Positions 32,303 to 42,256 of a stretch of DNA of 64,000 nucleotides are shown here, one piece after another (positions within the stretch are counted from its first letter, which is position 1; the number at the start of each line of letters is the position of its first letter). The notes under the pieces were generated by a model. That model saw only the letters and a program-made list of their open reading frames with translations. It was not told where the DNA came from and ran no database searches. This stretch comes from Sideroxyarcus emersonii. Its GTDB lineage: Bacteria; Pseudomonadota; Gammaproteobacteria; Burkholderiales; Gallionellaceae. The position numbers were made by a program, and so were the translations under genes. Location: positions 1,859,001 through 1,923,000 of the forward strand of contig NZ_AP023423.1 of the NCBI RefSeq assembly GCF_021654335.1, read 5' to 3'.

Positions 32303-32794
32303 CTAGGCTGTTTTTACATGGTTATTCAAAATGTTAAGCACACCGCGCAAGGCGATCTCAACTGATTGCTCGCGTATCGCAGCACGGTCGCCCTTCAAAT
32401 TATGCAGGCGTGCATGCACCTCGCCGTCGCGCAAGGCCCAGCCGAACCACACGGTGCCGACGGGCTTCTCCGGTGTGCCGCCGGCAGGTCCGGCAACTCC
32501 GCTCACCGCTACTGCGATATGCGCATGGCTATGCTGCAATGCGCCCGCCGCCATCTCGCGCACCGTGGCTTCGGACACTGCGCCATGCGCATCCAGTGTG
32601 GACTGTCGCACGCCCAGCATCTCGACCTTGGCAGCATTGGCATAGGTGACGAAGCCTCGCTCGAACCACGACGAACTGCCAGAGATGGCGGTGACCGCCT
32701 CGGCGATGCCGCCGCCGGTGCAGGACTCCGCCGTCGCCAGCATCATGCCGTGCAGCTTGAGCGCCGCGCCGACCTGTTCTGCCAGGCTGGTCAC
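32303..32794 (-). CDS. pncC: Nicotinamide-nucleotide amidase (CinA C-terminal domain protein)
   Basis: PncC-type enzyme that deamidates NMN to nicotinic acid mononucleotide in NAD salvage. The 163-aa protein matches the stand-alone CinA C-terminal domain: LATAESCTGGGIAEAVT near the N-terminus, GSSSWFERGFVTYANAAKVEMLGV, and VAVSGVAGPAGGTPEKPVGTVWFGW. I place the start at GTG 32794, 2 nt after the metZ stop. The open frame extends through metZ in another reading frame, but that part is a shadow. It sits between metZ and recA; the cinA-recA neighbourhood is widespread. Confidence 0.9.
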   Translation of the reverse strand: MTSLAEQVGAALKLHGMMLATAESCTGGGIAEAVTAISGSSSWFERGFVTYANAAKVEMLGVRQSTLDAHGAVSEATVREMAAGALQHSHAHIAVAVSGVAGPAGGTPEKPVGTVWFGWALRDGEVHARLHNLKGDRAAIREQSVEIALRGVLNILNNHVKTA

Positions 32795-32796
32795 GT

Positions 32797-33972
32797 TTAC
32801 AGCCCGCGCGCCAGATCGTTCTGGATATCGACGACCGCTTCCAGACCGACCGCGATGCGGATCAGGCCATCGCCGATGCCCGCTGCCGCACGTGCTTCCG
32901 GCGTGATGCGCGCATGGGTGGTGGTGGCCGGATGCGTGATGGTGGATTTGGTATCGCCCAGGTTCGCGGTGATGGAGAGCAGCCGGGTGCTGTCGATCAC
33001 GCGCCAGGCTGCCGCCTTGCCGCCCTTCACCTCGAACGCGACGATGCCGCCGCCAGTCTTCTGCTGCTTCATCGCCAATGCATGCTGCGGATGCGACGCC
33101 AAGCCGGGATAGAACACGCGCGCCACATTGGGCTGTCGCTCCAGCCATTGCGCCAGTTGCAATGCATTGGCACTGTGCGCTTCCATGCGCAGCTTGAGCG
33201 TCTCGATGCCCTTCAGGAACACCCATGCATTGAACGCGCTCATGGTTGGGCCGGTGGTGCGCAGGAAACCATACACCGGCTCCATCAACTTCCTGCTGCC
33301 CAGCACCGCGCCGCCCAGCACGCGGCCCTGGCCGTCGATGTACTTGGTGGCGGAATGGATCACGATGTCCGCCCCCAGTTCCAGCGGACGCTGCAGGATG
33401 GGCGTGCAAAAGCAGTTGTCGACCGCCAGCGGTGCCCCGCATGCTTTTGCCACGGCAGCAATGGCCGCGATGTCGGACACTTCGGTGAGCGGATTGGAGG
33501 GCGTCTCCAGGAACAACAGTTTCGTGTTCGGACGCACTGCCGCTTGCCATTCACGCACATCGGTGGCGGAAACGAAGGTCGTCTCCACGCCGAATTTTTT
33601 CAGCACGGTATTGAACAGGTTCACCGTTGAACCGAAGATGCTCTGCGATGCGATGACGTGATCGCCCGCTTTCAGCAGGCCCATGCAGCACGCCAAGATG
33701 GCGGACATGCCGGATGCCGTCGCCACGCATTGCTCGGCGCCTTCCAGCGCGGCCAGGCGCTGCTCGAACATGGTGACGGTGGGATTGGTGAAACGCGAAT
33801 AGATGTTGCCCGGCTCTTCGCCGATGAAGCGCTTGGCCGCCTGCTCCGCGCTGTCGAAGGTGAAACTGGAAGTGAGGAACAAGGCTTCGCTGTGTTCGTG
33901 GAACTGGCTTTGTACGCCGCCGGCGCGCAACGCCAGCGTTTCCGGTTGGTAGTTTTCTTCCGACATTTTCAT
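32797..33972 (-). CDS. metZ: O-succinylhomoserine sulfhydrylase
   Basis: Cys/Met metabolism PLP enzyme making homocysteine from O-succinylhomoserine and sulfide (direct sulfhydrylation route to methionine). The PLP lysine is in IHSATKYIDGQGR; other family blocks are YSRFTNPTVTMFEQRLAALEG, ATASGMSAI and FLETPSNPLTEV. 391 aa. Two starts are possible: ATG 33972, which overlaps the upstream stop as ATGA, and ATG 33966, better spaced from AAAGGA. MetZ rather than MetC or MetB is inferred from the sequence block and length and from the purF-metZ neighbourhood typical of Pseudomonas and betaproteobacteria. The SAM-II riboswitch upstream supports a role in methionine synthesis. Confidence 0.92.
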   Translation of the reverse strand: MKMSEENYQPETLALRAGGVQSQFHEHSEALFLTSSFTFDSAEQAAKRFIGEEPGNIYSRFTNPTVTMFEQRLAALEGAEQCVATASGMSAILACCMGLLKAGDHVIASQSIFGSTVNLFNTVLKKFGVETTFVSATDVREWQAAVRPNTKLLFLETPSNPLTEVSDIAAIAAVAKACGAPLAVDNCFCTPILQRPLELGADIVIHSATKYIDGQGRVLGGAVLGSRKLMEPVYGFLRTTGPTMSAFNAWVFLKGIETLKLRMEAHSANALQLAQWLERQPNVARVFYPGLASHPQHALAMKQQKTGGGIVAFEVKGGKAAAWRVIDSTRLLSITANLGDTKSTITHPATTTHARITPEARAAAGIGDGLIRIAVGLEAVVDIQNDLARGL

Positions 33973-34589
33973 TTCCTTTCTAGATCAAGACTCATCCGCT
34001 GAGCGATTTCCCTGCCATGCGTGCTTTGCGACAGCTGCGCGATCACATTGCGCCTGTCCTGCTCCGATCGATTCTGGCTCAGCTTGAATTTGCCTTCGAT
34101 GCGCCCCAGCCTGATCTCGAAGCCGACAATGGCGCCCAGCGTACGCTCCCGCATCGACTCGGACAGCTGCAGTTTCCAGGGCGGATCGAACGCCTGCTCA
34201 TGTTCATCCACCAATTGGTGCAGGGCGCCCGCCAATTCGTCCTGCGGCAGGATGCGCGCCGAACCATAGGCGTGAACGGCCATGAAATTCCAGGTCGGCA
34301 CCACCATCGGGTTGGGGACATACCATGCCGGCGAGACATAGGCATGCGGTCCCTGGAACATCACCAGCGCCTCAGCCCCTGCCGCCAGGTCCTGCCATTG
34401 CGGATTGCCGCGCGCCAGATGCCCGAACACTGCGCCATACGGTCCGATGGCGGCATCCAGGAACATCGGCAGATGGCTGGCGAACGGTGCGCCGTCATGC
34501 TGGGTGACCAGTGTGGCAAAACTGTGCTGGCGCATGAACGCATGCAGCGTGGTCAAGTCGGCTTCGGCAAAGTGCTCAGGAACATACAT
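33969..34589 (-). CDS. PaiB-like FMN-binding protein
   Basis: Member of the PaiB family (FMN-binding split barrel; the Bacillus PaiB was described as a negative regulator of sporulation and protease genes). The 206-aa protein opens with MYVPEHFAEADLTTLHAFM and contains the family blocks FASHLPMFLD, GHLARGNPQW, FQGPHAYVSPAWY and VPTWNFMAVHAYG, and ends with the AIVGFEIRLGRIEGKFKLSQN region and RSEQDRRNVIAQL. The gene lies directly after a SAM-II riboswitch and terminator and overlaps metZ by 4 nt, so it should be controlled by SAM together with metZ. Its actual role here is unknown; a flavin- or heme-dependent oxidoreductase is as likely as a regulator. Confidence 0.85.
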   Translation of the reverse strand: MYVPEHFAEADLTTLHAFMRQHSFATLVTQHDGAPFASHLPMFLDAAIGPYGAVFGHLARGNPQWQDLAAGAEALVMFQGPHAYVSPAWYVPNPMVVPTWNFMAVHAYGSARILPQDELAGALHQLVDEHEQAFDPPWKLQLSESMRERTLGAIVGFEIRLGRIEGKFKLSQNRSEQDRRNVIAQLSQSTHGREIAQRMSLDLERK

Positions 34590-34601
34590 ACCGCACCCCC
34601 A

Positions 34602-34638
34602 AGAAAAAACCCGGAAAGCTTAGCGCTAAACCGGGTTT
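34602..34638 (-). terminator. Rho-independent terminator of the SAM-II leader
   Basis: On the minus strand AAACCCGG (34631-34638) pairs with CCGGGTTT (34607-34614), followed by a run of six T. It lies between the riboswitch and the paiB-like start codon, so it probably acts as the switched attenuator. The loop is itself palindrome-rich (TTTAGCGCTAAG). Confidence 0.82.
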
Positions 34639-34642
34639 CCCT

Positions 34643-34695
34643 CGCTTTAGCTGAATTTGTAACGCGCCCGCAAGCTGTTCCTCAAATCGGCGCAG
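34643..34695 (-). promoter_or_regulatory. SAM-II (SAM-alpha) riboswitch
   Basis: Leader of the paiB-like/metZ operon. P1 is GCGCC (34689-34693) pairing with GGCGC. The conserved single-stranded and pseudoknot segments appear in order: GATTTG, CAGCTTGC, CGTTACAAAT and GCTAAAG (34645-34651). These match the SAM-II pattern as I remember it from the known env/metX aptamers. The position, before a methionine gene and immediately upstream of a terminator, agrees. SAM binding should lower expression of the downstream operon. No structure program was run. Confidence 0.85.
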
Positions 34696-34699
34696 ACGG

Positions 34700-34728
34700 A
34701 AATTAACACCCATCCATGAAGCCGTCAA
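34700..34728 (-). promoter_or_regulatory. Sigma-70-like promoter for the SAM-II leader
   Basis: TTGACG (34723-34728), a 17-bp spacer and TAATTT (34700-34705). Transcription would start about 34693, exactly at the first P1 strand of the riboswitch, which supports both calls. Confidence 0.6.
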
Positions 34729-34825
34729 TCGCAGGGCAACATTCCGGCTTCAATGCCAGGACGGCAACGAGTAAACGACGCCGGCACGGCGGGGAACGAG
34801 ATTGACCGAGGCGCTGGATGCGAAA

Positions 34826-36352
<1,527 letters not shown>

Positions 36353-36386
36353 ATTCTTTTCTGCTTCCCAGTTGAGGTTGATCTGT

Positions 36387-36866
36387 CTATTTCCGTGCCG
36401 CGTTTTCCGGCAAGTAGTCCTTGGCGTATAGCGCCATCTCCTGCAACGGCTTGCTGGTCAGCGCATTGCGCCAGAACGGCAACTGCGGCAGGTCGGTCAA
36501 CCCACCAAGCCACACCAGCGCGATCACCACCAGCCCGCCCCGGAGCATGCCGAAGATCGCGCCAAACTTGCCGTCCATCCCCGCCAGGCCCGCGAACTTC
36601 GCCAATCTTGCCAGGAACCAGGCAAACAGGGCGCCGATGATCAGCGTCACGATGAACAATGCCGCGAACGCCGCAGCCGAACGGATGTTATCCGCACCGA
36701 CTGCCGGCGGCACATACGGCAGCGCCTGTGCCGAATAGGTATGGGCCACGATGTACGCCGCCAGCCAGCCGATCAGCGAGAACAGTTCGTACATGAAGCC
36801 GCGCCACCAGCCCACCACTGCGGAAAGCACGATGATCGCAATGACCGCATAATCGAACGACGTCAC
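36387..36866 (-). CDS. cvpA: CvpA family membrane protein
   Basis: Inner-membrane protein of the colicin V production family (159 aa), found upstream of purF in many proteobacteria. Four hydrophobic helices are visible, starting [21 protein letters not shown] and including [35 protein letters not shown] and [18 protein letters not shown]. The molecular role is unsettled; mutants in other species show envelope stress defects. It lies between the SPOR protein and purF. Confidence 0.9.
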   Translation of the reverse strand: MTSFDYAVIAIIVLSAVVGWWRGFMYELFSLIGWLAAYIVAHTYSAQALPYVPPAVGADNIRSAAAFAALFIVTLIIGALFAWFLARLAKFAGLAGMDGKFGAIFGMLRGGLVVIALVWLGGLTDLPQLPFWRNALTSKPLQEMALYAKDYLPENAARK

Positions 36867-36875
36867 GAGCGAACC

Positions 36876-37562
36876 TTATTCGAGGTTGACCACGTTGGAG
36901 TGCGTTCCCTGCGTTTCCAGCCTGTGCTGTACCTTTTCCGCGGCTTCTCGCGTCGGATAACTACCGACACGCACGCGCACCACGCTGCCCGCCTTTTCGG
37001 TATAGGCGTGATATCCCTGCTTGCTCAGCCTGGCCTGCAGGCCCCTGGCCGTATCGGCATTGGAGAATGCGCCCACCTGCACCGCCCAGCCCGACTTCGG
37101 CACTGCCGCGGCCTTGGCAGCCGGCTTGCTTTCCGGCTTCGGCTTGGCTGCAGGCCTGGCCTTGGGTTCGGCCTTGGGTTCGGCCTTCACTTCCGCCTTG
37201 GGTTTGCTCGCCACCGGTGCCGGAACAACCGGTTTTTCGACAGCTGGCTTCTCGGTGACTGCGGGGGTCAGCACCGCCGGAGCGCTGGTCGCCGCCGTCG
37301 CACTGGTCGCTACGGGAGCGGCCGCTGCGGCAGAGGCCATCTTGTCCAGTTCCGGCAAGTCGATCTTGGGCTGGAACTCGCCGGCACTGTCCTTGTTCGG
37401 GATGCGCAACTCGATGTCGTTGCCCGCAGATGGCGCCGGCTCCTTATCGAACACCACGGGCAGCAGGATCACGACCAGCAAGACCAGCGCCACTGCGCCG
37501 ATCAAGCGGCGCCTGGTCTGCCGCATCAAACTGGATTCTTCTTCTGTCGTCTGTTTTGCCAT
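36876..37562 (-). CDS. SPOR domain protein (DedD-like)
   Basis: Inner-membrane protein of 228 aa with a SPOR peptidoglycan-binding domain, likely attached to the septum during division. One N-terminal membrane helix (RRRLIGAVALVLLVVILLPVVF, about residues 17-38) is followed by a Pro/Ala/Lys-rich linker with KAEPKAEPKA repeats (about 75-150) and the C-terminal SPOR domain GWAVQVGAFSNADTARGL...VRVGSYPTREAAEKV. This is the position DedD holds between folC and cvpA in E. coli, and the topology is the same. Confidence 0.9.
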   Translation of the reverse strand: MAKQTTEEESSLMRQTRRRLIGAVALVLLVVILLPVVFDKEPAPSAGNDIELRIPNKDSAGEFQPKIDLPELDKMASAAAAAPVATSATAATSAPAVLTPAVTEKPAVEKPVVPAPVASKPKAEVKAEPKAEPKARPAAKPKPESKPAAKAAAVPKSGWAVQVGAFSNADTARGLQARLSKQGYHAYTEKAGSVVRVRVGSYPTREAAEKVQHRLETQGTHSNVVNLE

Positions 37563-37580
37563 TCCGCTCTACCCGGAAGA

Positions 37581-38846
37581 TCAGGCGCAGCGCAAGCCAC
37601 GCACCCGCATCACTTCCGCTACCGTATAAAATGATCCGAAGGCCGCGATTCTATCATTTTCGGATGCCCGGTTGCTGGCCTCATGCAGCGCATCGGCAAT
37701 GGTCAGGCAGGCTTTAACCTCGCCACGAACCTGTGCATTTTGCAGCACCTGCGCCAGTTCGGCAGCTGTCGCCCCGCGTGGCGCATCGATCCCGGCGACC
37801 AGCCAGACATCGATCTGCGCATCCAGCGCACGCACCACCCCGGCCATATCCTTGTCCTTGAGCATGGCGAATACCGCAAAGGTCCTGGCGGGCGGCAGAT
37901 CGCCCAGGTTCTGCGCCAGCGACCGCGCTGCATGCGGGTTATGCGCCACATCGAGGATCAATTGCGGCCTGCCGGGCACGAACTGGAAGCGGCCGGCAAG
38001 CTGCACCTCGACCAGCCCCCGGCGTACCGCCTCCATGCTCACCGGTAAACGGTCCTTCAGCGCATCCAGCGCCGCCAGCACGGCGCTGGCGTTATGCAGC
38101 TGGAACGCGCCGCGCAAGGCCGGATATGGCAATGCGTTGCGTGCAGCCGATCGGCTGCGGTAATCCCACTGCCCCTGGTGCGGCACGAACCCGAACTCGC
38201 TGCCGATGCTCCACAGCTGCGCGCCGATCTCCCGGGCCCGGGTACGCAGCGTCTGCGGCACATCGCTGTCTGCGCATATCGCCACGCGATCCCGGCGGAA
38301 GATGCCCGCCTTCTCGAACGCGATCTGTTCGCGCGTATCGCCCAGGTAGTCGGTATGGTCGATATCCACGCTGGCCACCACCGCACAATCCGCATCGAAC
38401 ACGTTCACCGCGTCCAGCCGCCCGCCCAGGCCGACTTCGAGCACGGCAACATCCACTTGATGGGAAATGAAACACTGCATGGCAGCCAGCGTGCCGAATT
38501 CGAAATAGGTCAGCGGGATATCGCCGCGCACCTGTTCGATCTGCGCGAACGATGCGCACAACTCGGCATCGCTCGCCTGTTGTTTGGCTATACGCACGCG
38601 CTCGTTGTACGCCAGCAGGTGCGGCGAGGTATAGCAGCCGACTCGGTATCCGGCCGCATGCAGGATGGCTTCCAGCATGGCGCACACCGAGCCCTTGCCG
38701 TTGGTGCCGCCGACCACGATGACGGGGAAGGCCGGCTGCAGATTCAATCGCTGCTTGACCTGCGCCACGCGATCCAGGCCGAGCGCGATGGTCTTGGGAT
38801 GCAGGGATTCGAGATAGGTCAGCCAGTCGGCCAGGGTGTCGGGCAT
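37581..38846 (-). CDS. folC: Bifunctional folylpolyglutamate synthase / dihydrofolate synthase
   Basis: Adds glutamate to dihydropteroate and lengthens the glutamate tail of folates. Mur-ligase-like ATP loop VVGGTNGKGSVCAMLEAIL, then YTSPHLLAYNERVRI, and EVGLGGRLDAVNVFDADCAV, followed by DHTDYLGDTREQIAFEKAGIF. The start is MPDTLADWLTYLE at 38846 (421 aa). It follows a small DUF3147-like gene after 16 bp and accD before that; accD-folC-dedD-cvpA-purF is a classical proteobacterial order. Confidence 0.95.
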   Translation of the reverse strand: MPDTLADWLTYLESLHPKTIALGLDRVAQVKQRLNLQPAFPVIVVGGTNGKGSVCAMLEAILHAAGYRVGCYTSPHLLAYNERVRIAKQQASDAELCASFAQIEQVRGDIPLTYFEFGTLAAMQCFISHQVDVAVLEVGLGGRLDAVNVFDADCAVVASVDIDHTDYLGDTREQIAFEKAGIFRRDRVAICADSDVPQTLRTRAREIGAQLWSIGSEFGFVPHQGQWDYRSRSAARNALPYPALRGAFQLHNASAVLAALDALKDRLPVSMEAVRRGLVEVQLAGRFQFVPGRPQLILDVAHNPHAARSLAQNLGDLPPARTFAVFAMLKDKDMAGVVRALDAQIDVWLVAGIDAPRGATAAELAQVLQNAQVRGEVKACLTIADALHEASNRASENDRIAAFGSFYTVAEVMRVRGLRCA

Positions 38847-38862
38847 TTCAGTGCTTCGCAAA

Positions 38863-39213
38863 TTACAGCTGTACCCCGAACTTGCGCAGCAGCGGCAACA
38901 TTGCCAGGTAACAGGCGGCGGTGGCCAAGATGGCGGCCGCAAGGCTCAGCCAGAAATCCAGTCCCAGCCTGATCAGCAATGGCAGCAGCAGGAACAACAC
39001 CAGCGAAGGCAGCACCAGCCAGAAGATCTGCCCGGAAAGCTCAGCGATGCGGGCAGGCTCAGCCCCCTCGATGCGCATCCAGACGAAAGCCAGCAAGGAC
39101 GTCAGCGGAACCGCTGCCAGCAGCGCTGCCGCCGCTGTGTTGCGCTTGGCAATCTCGGCGATCGTCACGATGACGAGTGCGGAGATCCCGACCTTGAGCG
39201 CGTAATACAGCAT
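38863..39213 (-). CDS. DUF3147-like small membrane protein
   Basis: Hydrophobic protein of 116 aa with four predicted membrane helices: ALKVGISALVIVTIAEIAKR, TAAAALLAAVPLTSLLAFVW, FWLVLPSLVLFLLLPLLI and FWLSLAAAILATAACYLAML. The pattern EIAKRN-AALLAAVPLTSLLA resembles the DUF3147 family, from memory. It is inserted between accD (5 bp before it) and folC, so it is probably co-transcribed. No function is known. Confidence 0.78.
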   Translation of the reverse strand: MLYYALKVGISALVIVTIAEIAKRNTAAAALLAAVPLTSLLAFVWMRIEGAEPARIAELSGQIFWLVLPSLVLFLLLPLLIRLGLDFWLSLAAAILATAACYLAMLPLLRKFGVQL

Positions 39214-39218
39214 CCGCG

Positions 39219-40103
39219 TCAGGCCGCCTCCAGCCGCGCAACCGCGTCCTGCTTGGTCAGCAGCGTGATCAGCGTAGCCAGCTGGTCACGCATCTGGCGC
39301 CGGTCCACGATCATGTCGATGGCACCGTGTTCCAGCAGGAACTCTGCACGCTGAAAGCCCTCCGGCAGGGTCTCGCGTACGGTCTGCTGGATCACGCGCG
39401 CACCGGCGAAACCGATCAATGCCCCCGGCTCGGCGATGACCACATCGCCGAGGAAGGCAAAGCTGGCCGAGACGCCGCCCATGGTCGGGTCGGTCAGCAC
39501 CGAGATGAAAGGCAGCCTGGCTTCGGAAAGCTGGGTAAGCGCGGCGCTGGTCTTGGCCATCTGCATCAGCGACAGCAGGCCTTCCTGCATGCGCGCACCG
39601 CCGCTGGCGGAAAAACAGATATAGGGACATTGCTGCTCCAGCGCAACCTGCACGCCGCGCACGAAACGCTCACCCACGACAGAACCCATGGAGCCGCCCA
39701 TGAAATCGAATTCGAAGGCAGCCGCGACGACCGGCAATGCATGGATGCTGCCCTGCAGCACGATCAAGGCATCGTCCTCGCCGGTTTTCTTCTTCGCATC
39801 GACCAGACGGTCGCTGTATTTCTTCTGGTCCTTGAATTTCAGCGTATCGACCGACAGCACCTCCGAACCGATCTCGAAACGGCCTTCGTTGTCCAATAGC
39901 CAGTCGAGACGGGTGCGGGCGCTGATGCGATGATGGTGGTTGCACTTGGGACAGACGCTGTGGTTCTTTTCCAGGTCGGCGTGATACAGCACAGCCTGGC
40001 ACGACGGGCATTTGTGCCACAAGCCGTCCGGCACGCTCTTTTTGGCCTCGGCCTCGCCCCTGCGCTTGATCTTGGGCGGTAACAGTTTTTGGAACCAGCT
40101 CAT
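39219..40103 (-). CDS. accD: Acetyl-CoA carboxylase carboxyltransferase subunit beta
   Basis: Beta subunit of the carboxyltransferase that forms malonyl-CoA, the first step of fatty acid synthesis (294 aa). The N-terminal zinc ribbon is [23 protein letters not shown] with four cysteines. The crotonase-like core shows [19 protein letters not shown] blocks (here [23 protein letters not shown]) and [17 protein letters not shown]. It sits 13 bp after trpA, as in many beta- and gammaproteobacteria. Confidence 0.96.
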   Translation of the reverse strand: MSWFQKLLPPKIKRRGEAEAKKSVPDGLWHKCPSCQAVLYHADLEKNHSVCPKCNHHHRISARTRLDWLLDNEGRFEIGSEVLSVDTLKFKDQKKYSDRLVDAKKKTGEDDALIVLQGSIHALPVVAAAFEFDFMGGSMGSVVGERFVRGVQVALEQQCPYICFSASGGARMQEGLLSLMQMAKTSAALTQLSEARLPFISVLTDPTMGGVSASFAFLGDVVIAEPGALIGFAGARVIQQTVRETLPEGFQRAEFLLEHGAIDMIVDRRQMRDQLATLITLLTKQDAVARLEAA

Positions 40104-40116
40104 GGTGCTCTCCTCT

Positions 40117-40914
40117 TCATTGATCGATCGCCTGGCGCAATTCTTTCACCAATTTACCCACATTGGCGACTACATTTTGCTCGGTCGAATCCTCGACTTC
40201 CTGCACGATGCGGCTACCCACCACCACGCCGTCACATAACCTGGCGACAGCCCTGGCCGTTGCGGCATCGCGGATGCCGAAGCCGACGCCGATGGGCAGC
40301 TTGATGTGCTTGCGCAGCTGCGGCAGCTTCTGCTCGATGGCCGACAGGTCGAGGTTGCCCGCGCCGGTCACGCCCTTGAGCGAGACGTAGTACACATAGC
40401 CGCGTGCCAGTTTGGCGACTTGCTCGATGCGAGCCTCGTTGGTGGTCGGTGCCAGCAGGAAGATGGGGGAAATATTGTGGCGTTGCAGGTGCTCGAATGC
40501 TTCGTGGCTCTCTTCCGGCGGAAAGTCCACCGTCAGCACGCCGTCGACGCCGACTTCGGCGCAACGCTGAGCAAATGTTTCCCAGCCCATCGCTTCGATC
40601 GGGTTGCCGTAACCCATCAGCACCACCGGTGTGACTGCGTCCTGCTTGCGGAACTCCGCCACCATGCCCAGCACGCCGCGCAGCGACATGCCGTTCCTGA
40701 GCGCCCGCTCGGAAGCGCGCTGGATGGTGGGACCGTCCGCCATCGGGTCGGAAAAAGGCACGCCCAGTTCGAGCACGTCCGCCCCTGCAGCCACCAGCCC
40801 ATGCAGCAACGGCACGGTCAGCTGCTGCGACGGGTCGCCGGCCGTGATGAACGGGATCAGCGCCTTGCGCTTCTGCTGCTTGAGCTTTTCAAAAGCGGTT
40901 TGTATGCGACTCAT
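40117..40914 (-). CDS. trpA: Tryptophan synthase alpha chain
   Basis: Cleaves indole-3-glycerol phosphate to indole and glyceraldehyde-3-phosphate (265 aa). Catalytic Glu and Asp lie in [18 protein letters not shown] and [10 protein letters not shown]; the phosphate-binding block is [15 protein letters not shown]. The start [12 protein letters not shown] at 40914 has GGGGAG upstream. The gene no longer abuts trpB: about 140 bp separate them, filled by an inverted-repeat element whose upstream edge carries a near copy of this start (ATGAGYCGCATA). Confidence 0.96.
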   Translation of the reverse strand: MSRIQTAFEKLKQQKRKALIPFITAGDPSQQLTVPLLHGLVAAGADVLELGVPFSDPMADGPTIQRASERALRNGMSLRGVLGMVAEFRKQDAVTPVVLMGYGNPIEAMGWETFAQRCAEVGVDGVLTVDFPPEESHEAFEHLQRHNISPIFLLAPTTNEARIEQVAKLARGYVYYVSLKGVTGAGNLDLSAIEQKLPQLRKHIKLPIGVGFGIRDAATARAVARLCDGVVVGSRIVQEVEDSTEQNVVANVGKLVKELRQAIDQ

Positions 40915-41060
40915 GACTGCACTCCCCAGAAACTCACTTTTGCGGGATGAAATGCAAGGAGCCGCGCAACGAATGACGAGACATACCGCATTTGGTAGGC
41001 GAGGAATGAGTGAGGACGCGACGCCGCAGTTCGCCCGCAAAATGAGTTTATGCGGCTCAT
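40903..41060 (-). repeat. Inverted-repeat element with flanking direct repeats between trpB and trpA
   Basis: Terminal inverted repeats AAACTCACTTTTGCGGG (40930-40946) and CCCGCAAAATGAGTTT (41034-41049) match over 16 of 17 bases with one missing base, enclosing a 120-bp element. 12-bp direct repeats, ATGAGCCGCATA (41049-41060) and ATGAGTCGCATA (40903-40914), flank it with one mismatch. This looks like a non-autonomous miniature element with a target duplication, although 15 bp lie between the left inverted repeat and the trpA copy. Confidence 0.7.
40911..41060 (-). CDS. Possible 49-aa ORF created by the trpB-trpA element
   Basis: Open frame starting at an ATG that overlaps the trpB stop (ATGA) and ending at a TGA that overlaps the trpA start (ATGA). 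The first residues MSRIN copy the trpA N-terminus MSRIQ, because the frame begins in the duplicated trpA start. The remainder, including [11 protein letters not shown] and [13 protein letters not shown], matches no family I know. It may serve only to keep ribosomes moving from trpB to trpA. No evidence for a functional product. Confidence 0.35.
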   Translation of the reverse strand: MSRINSFCGRTAASRPHSFLAYQMRYVSSFVARLLAFHPAKVSFWGVQS

Positions 41061-42256
41061 AGCGTGATCCCCTTGATGCGCGCCACGGTGTTCATATCCT
41101 TGTCGCCGCGGCCGGAGAGATTCACCAGCAACACTTTGTCTTTGGCCAATGTCGGCGCCAGCTTCATCGCATACGCCAGGGCATGGCTGGATTCCAGCGC
41201 GGGGATGATGCCTTCGAAACGGCACAGCGCATCGAACGCGGCCAGCGCCTCGTCGTCGTTAATCGCAACATATTGCGCACGCCCCTGGTCCTTCAGCAGG
41301 CAGTGCTCGGGGCCGACGCCAGGATAATCCAGGCCGGCGGAAATGGAATGCGTCTCGATGATCTGGCCGTTCTCGTCCTGCATCAGGTAGACCTTGTTGC
41401 CGTGCAGCACGCCGACCTTGGCATTCGCGGTGAGCGGTGCGGCATGCTGGCCGTTGGCGATACCGTGCCCGCCGGCTTCCACGCCGATGATCTGCACGCC
41501 TTTTTCCTCGATGTAGGGATAGAACATGCCGATGGCGTTGGAACCGCCGCCGACGCAGGCGATCACCGCATCTGGCTGGCGCCCGATCATTTCGGGCATC
41601 TGCACCTTGGCTTCGTTGCCGATCACGCACTGGAAATCGCGCACCATCATCGGGTACGGGTGCGGGCCGGCAGCGGTGCCGAAGATGTAGAACGTGCTCT
41701 CGACATTGGTGACCCAGTCGCGGATGGCTTCGTTACACGCATCCTTGAGCGTCTTCGAGCCGCTCTCCACCGGCACCACTGTCGCGCCCAGCAGCTTCAT
41801 GCGGAACACGTTCGGCGCCTGGCGCTGGATGTCTTCCGCGCCCATGTAGACGATGCATTCCATGCCGAAGCGTGCCGCCACTGTCGCTGTAGCCACGCCG
41901 TGCATGCCCGCACCGGTCTCGGCGATCACGCGCTTCTTGCCCATGCGCTTGGCCAGCAAGGCCTGGCCGATGGCATTGTTGATCTTGTGCGCACCGGTGT
42001 GGTTGAGGTCTTCGCGTTTCAGGTATATCTGCGCGCCGCCCAAGCTCTCCGACAGGCGTTTGGCGTGATAAATCGGGCTGGGGCGCCCGACGTAATGCTT
42101 GAGTTCGTAGGCGAATTCGGCCTTGAATTCCGGATCGTCGCGGAAGCGCAGGTACTGCTGGCGCAACTCTTCCACCGCCGGGATCAGCGTCTCGGCCATG
42201 TAGATGCCGCCGAACTGGCCGAAGTGGCCGCTGCTATCTGGATAATTGTAAGTCAA
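41057..42256 (-). CDS. trpB: Tryptophan synthase beta chain
   Basis: PLP enzyme joining indole and serine to tryptophan. PLP lysine in [11 protein letters not shown]; the glycine-rich phosphate loop is [27 protein letters not shown] is the usual opening. I assign the start to TTG 42256 (399 aa), since [17 protein letters not shown] begins there with AGAGG about 9 nt upstream and no ATG fits until Met20. This start lies 23 nt inside trpF. The stop overlaps the ATG of the small ORF upstream of trpA. Confidence 0.95.
   Translation of the reverse strand: MTYNYPDSSGHFGQFGGIYMAETLIPAVEELRQQYLRFRDDPEFKAEFAYELKHYVGRPSPIYHAKRLSESLGGAQIYLKREDLNHTGAHKINNAIGQALLAKRMGKKRVIAETGAGMHGVATATVAARFGMECIVYMGAEDIQRQAPNVFRMKLLGATVVPVESGSKTLKDACNEAIRDWVTNVESTFYIFGTAAGPHPYPMMVRDFQCVIGNEAKVQMPEMIGRQPDAVIACVGGGSNAIGMFYPYIEEKGVQIIGVEAGGHGIANGQHAAPLTANAKVGVLHGNKVYLMQDENGQIIETHSISAGLDYPGVGPEHCLLKDQGRAQYVAINDDEALAAFDALCRFEGIIPALESSHALAYAMKLAPTLAKDKVLLVNLSGRGDKDMNTVARIKGITL

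Noticed and set aside
32303..33550. Apparent 415-aa fusion of PncC with an unknown N-terminal part
   Set aside because: The upstream part is a frame of metZ read out of phase (Arg/His/Gly-rich, no domain). True PncC starts about 32794; no CinA N-terminal domain is present.
40930..41049. Insertion sequence remnant with transposase between trpB and trpA
   Set aside because: The element is too short and encodes nothing like a transposase; at most a non-autonomous element.
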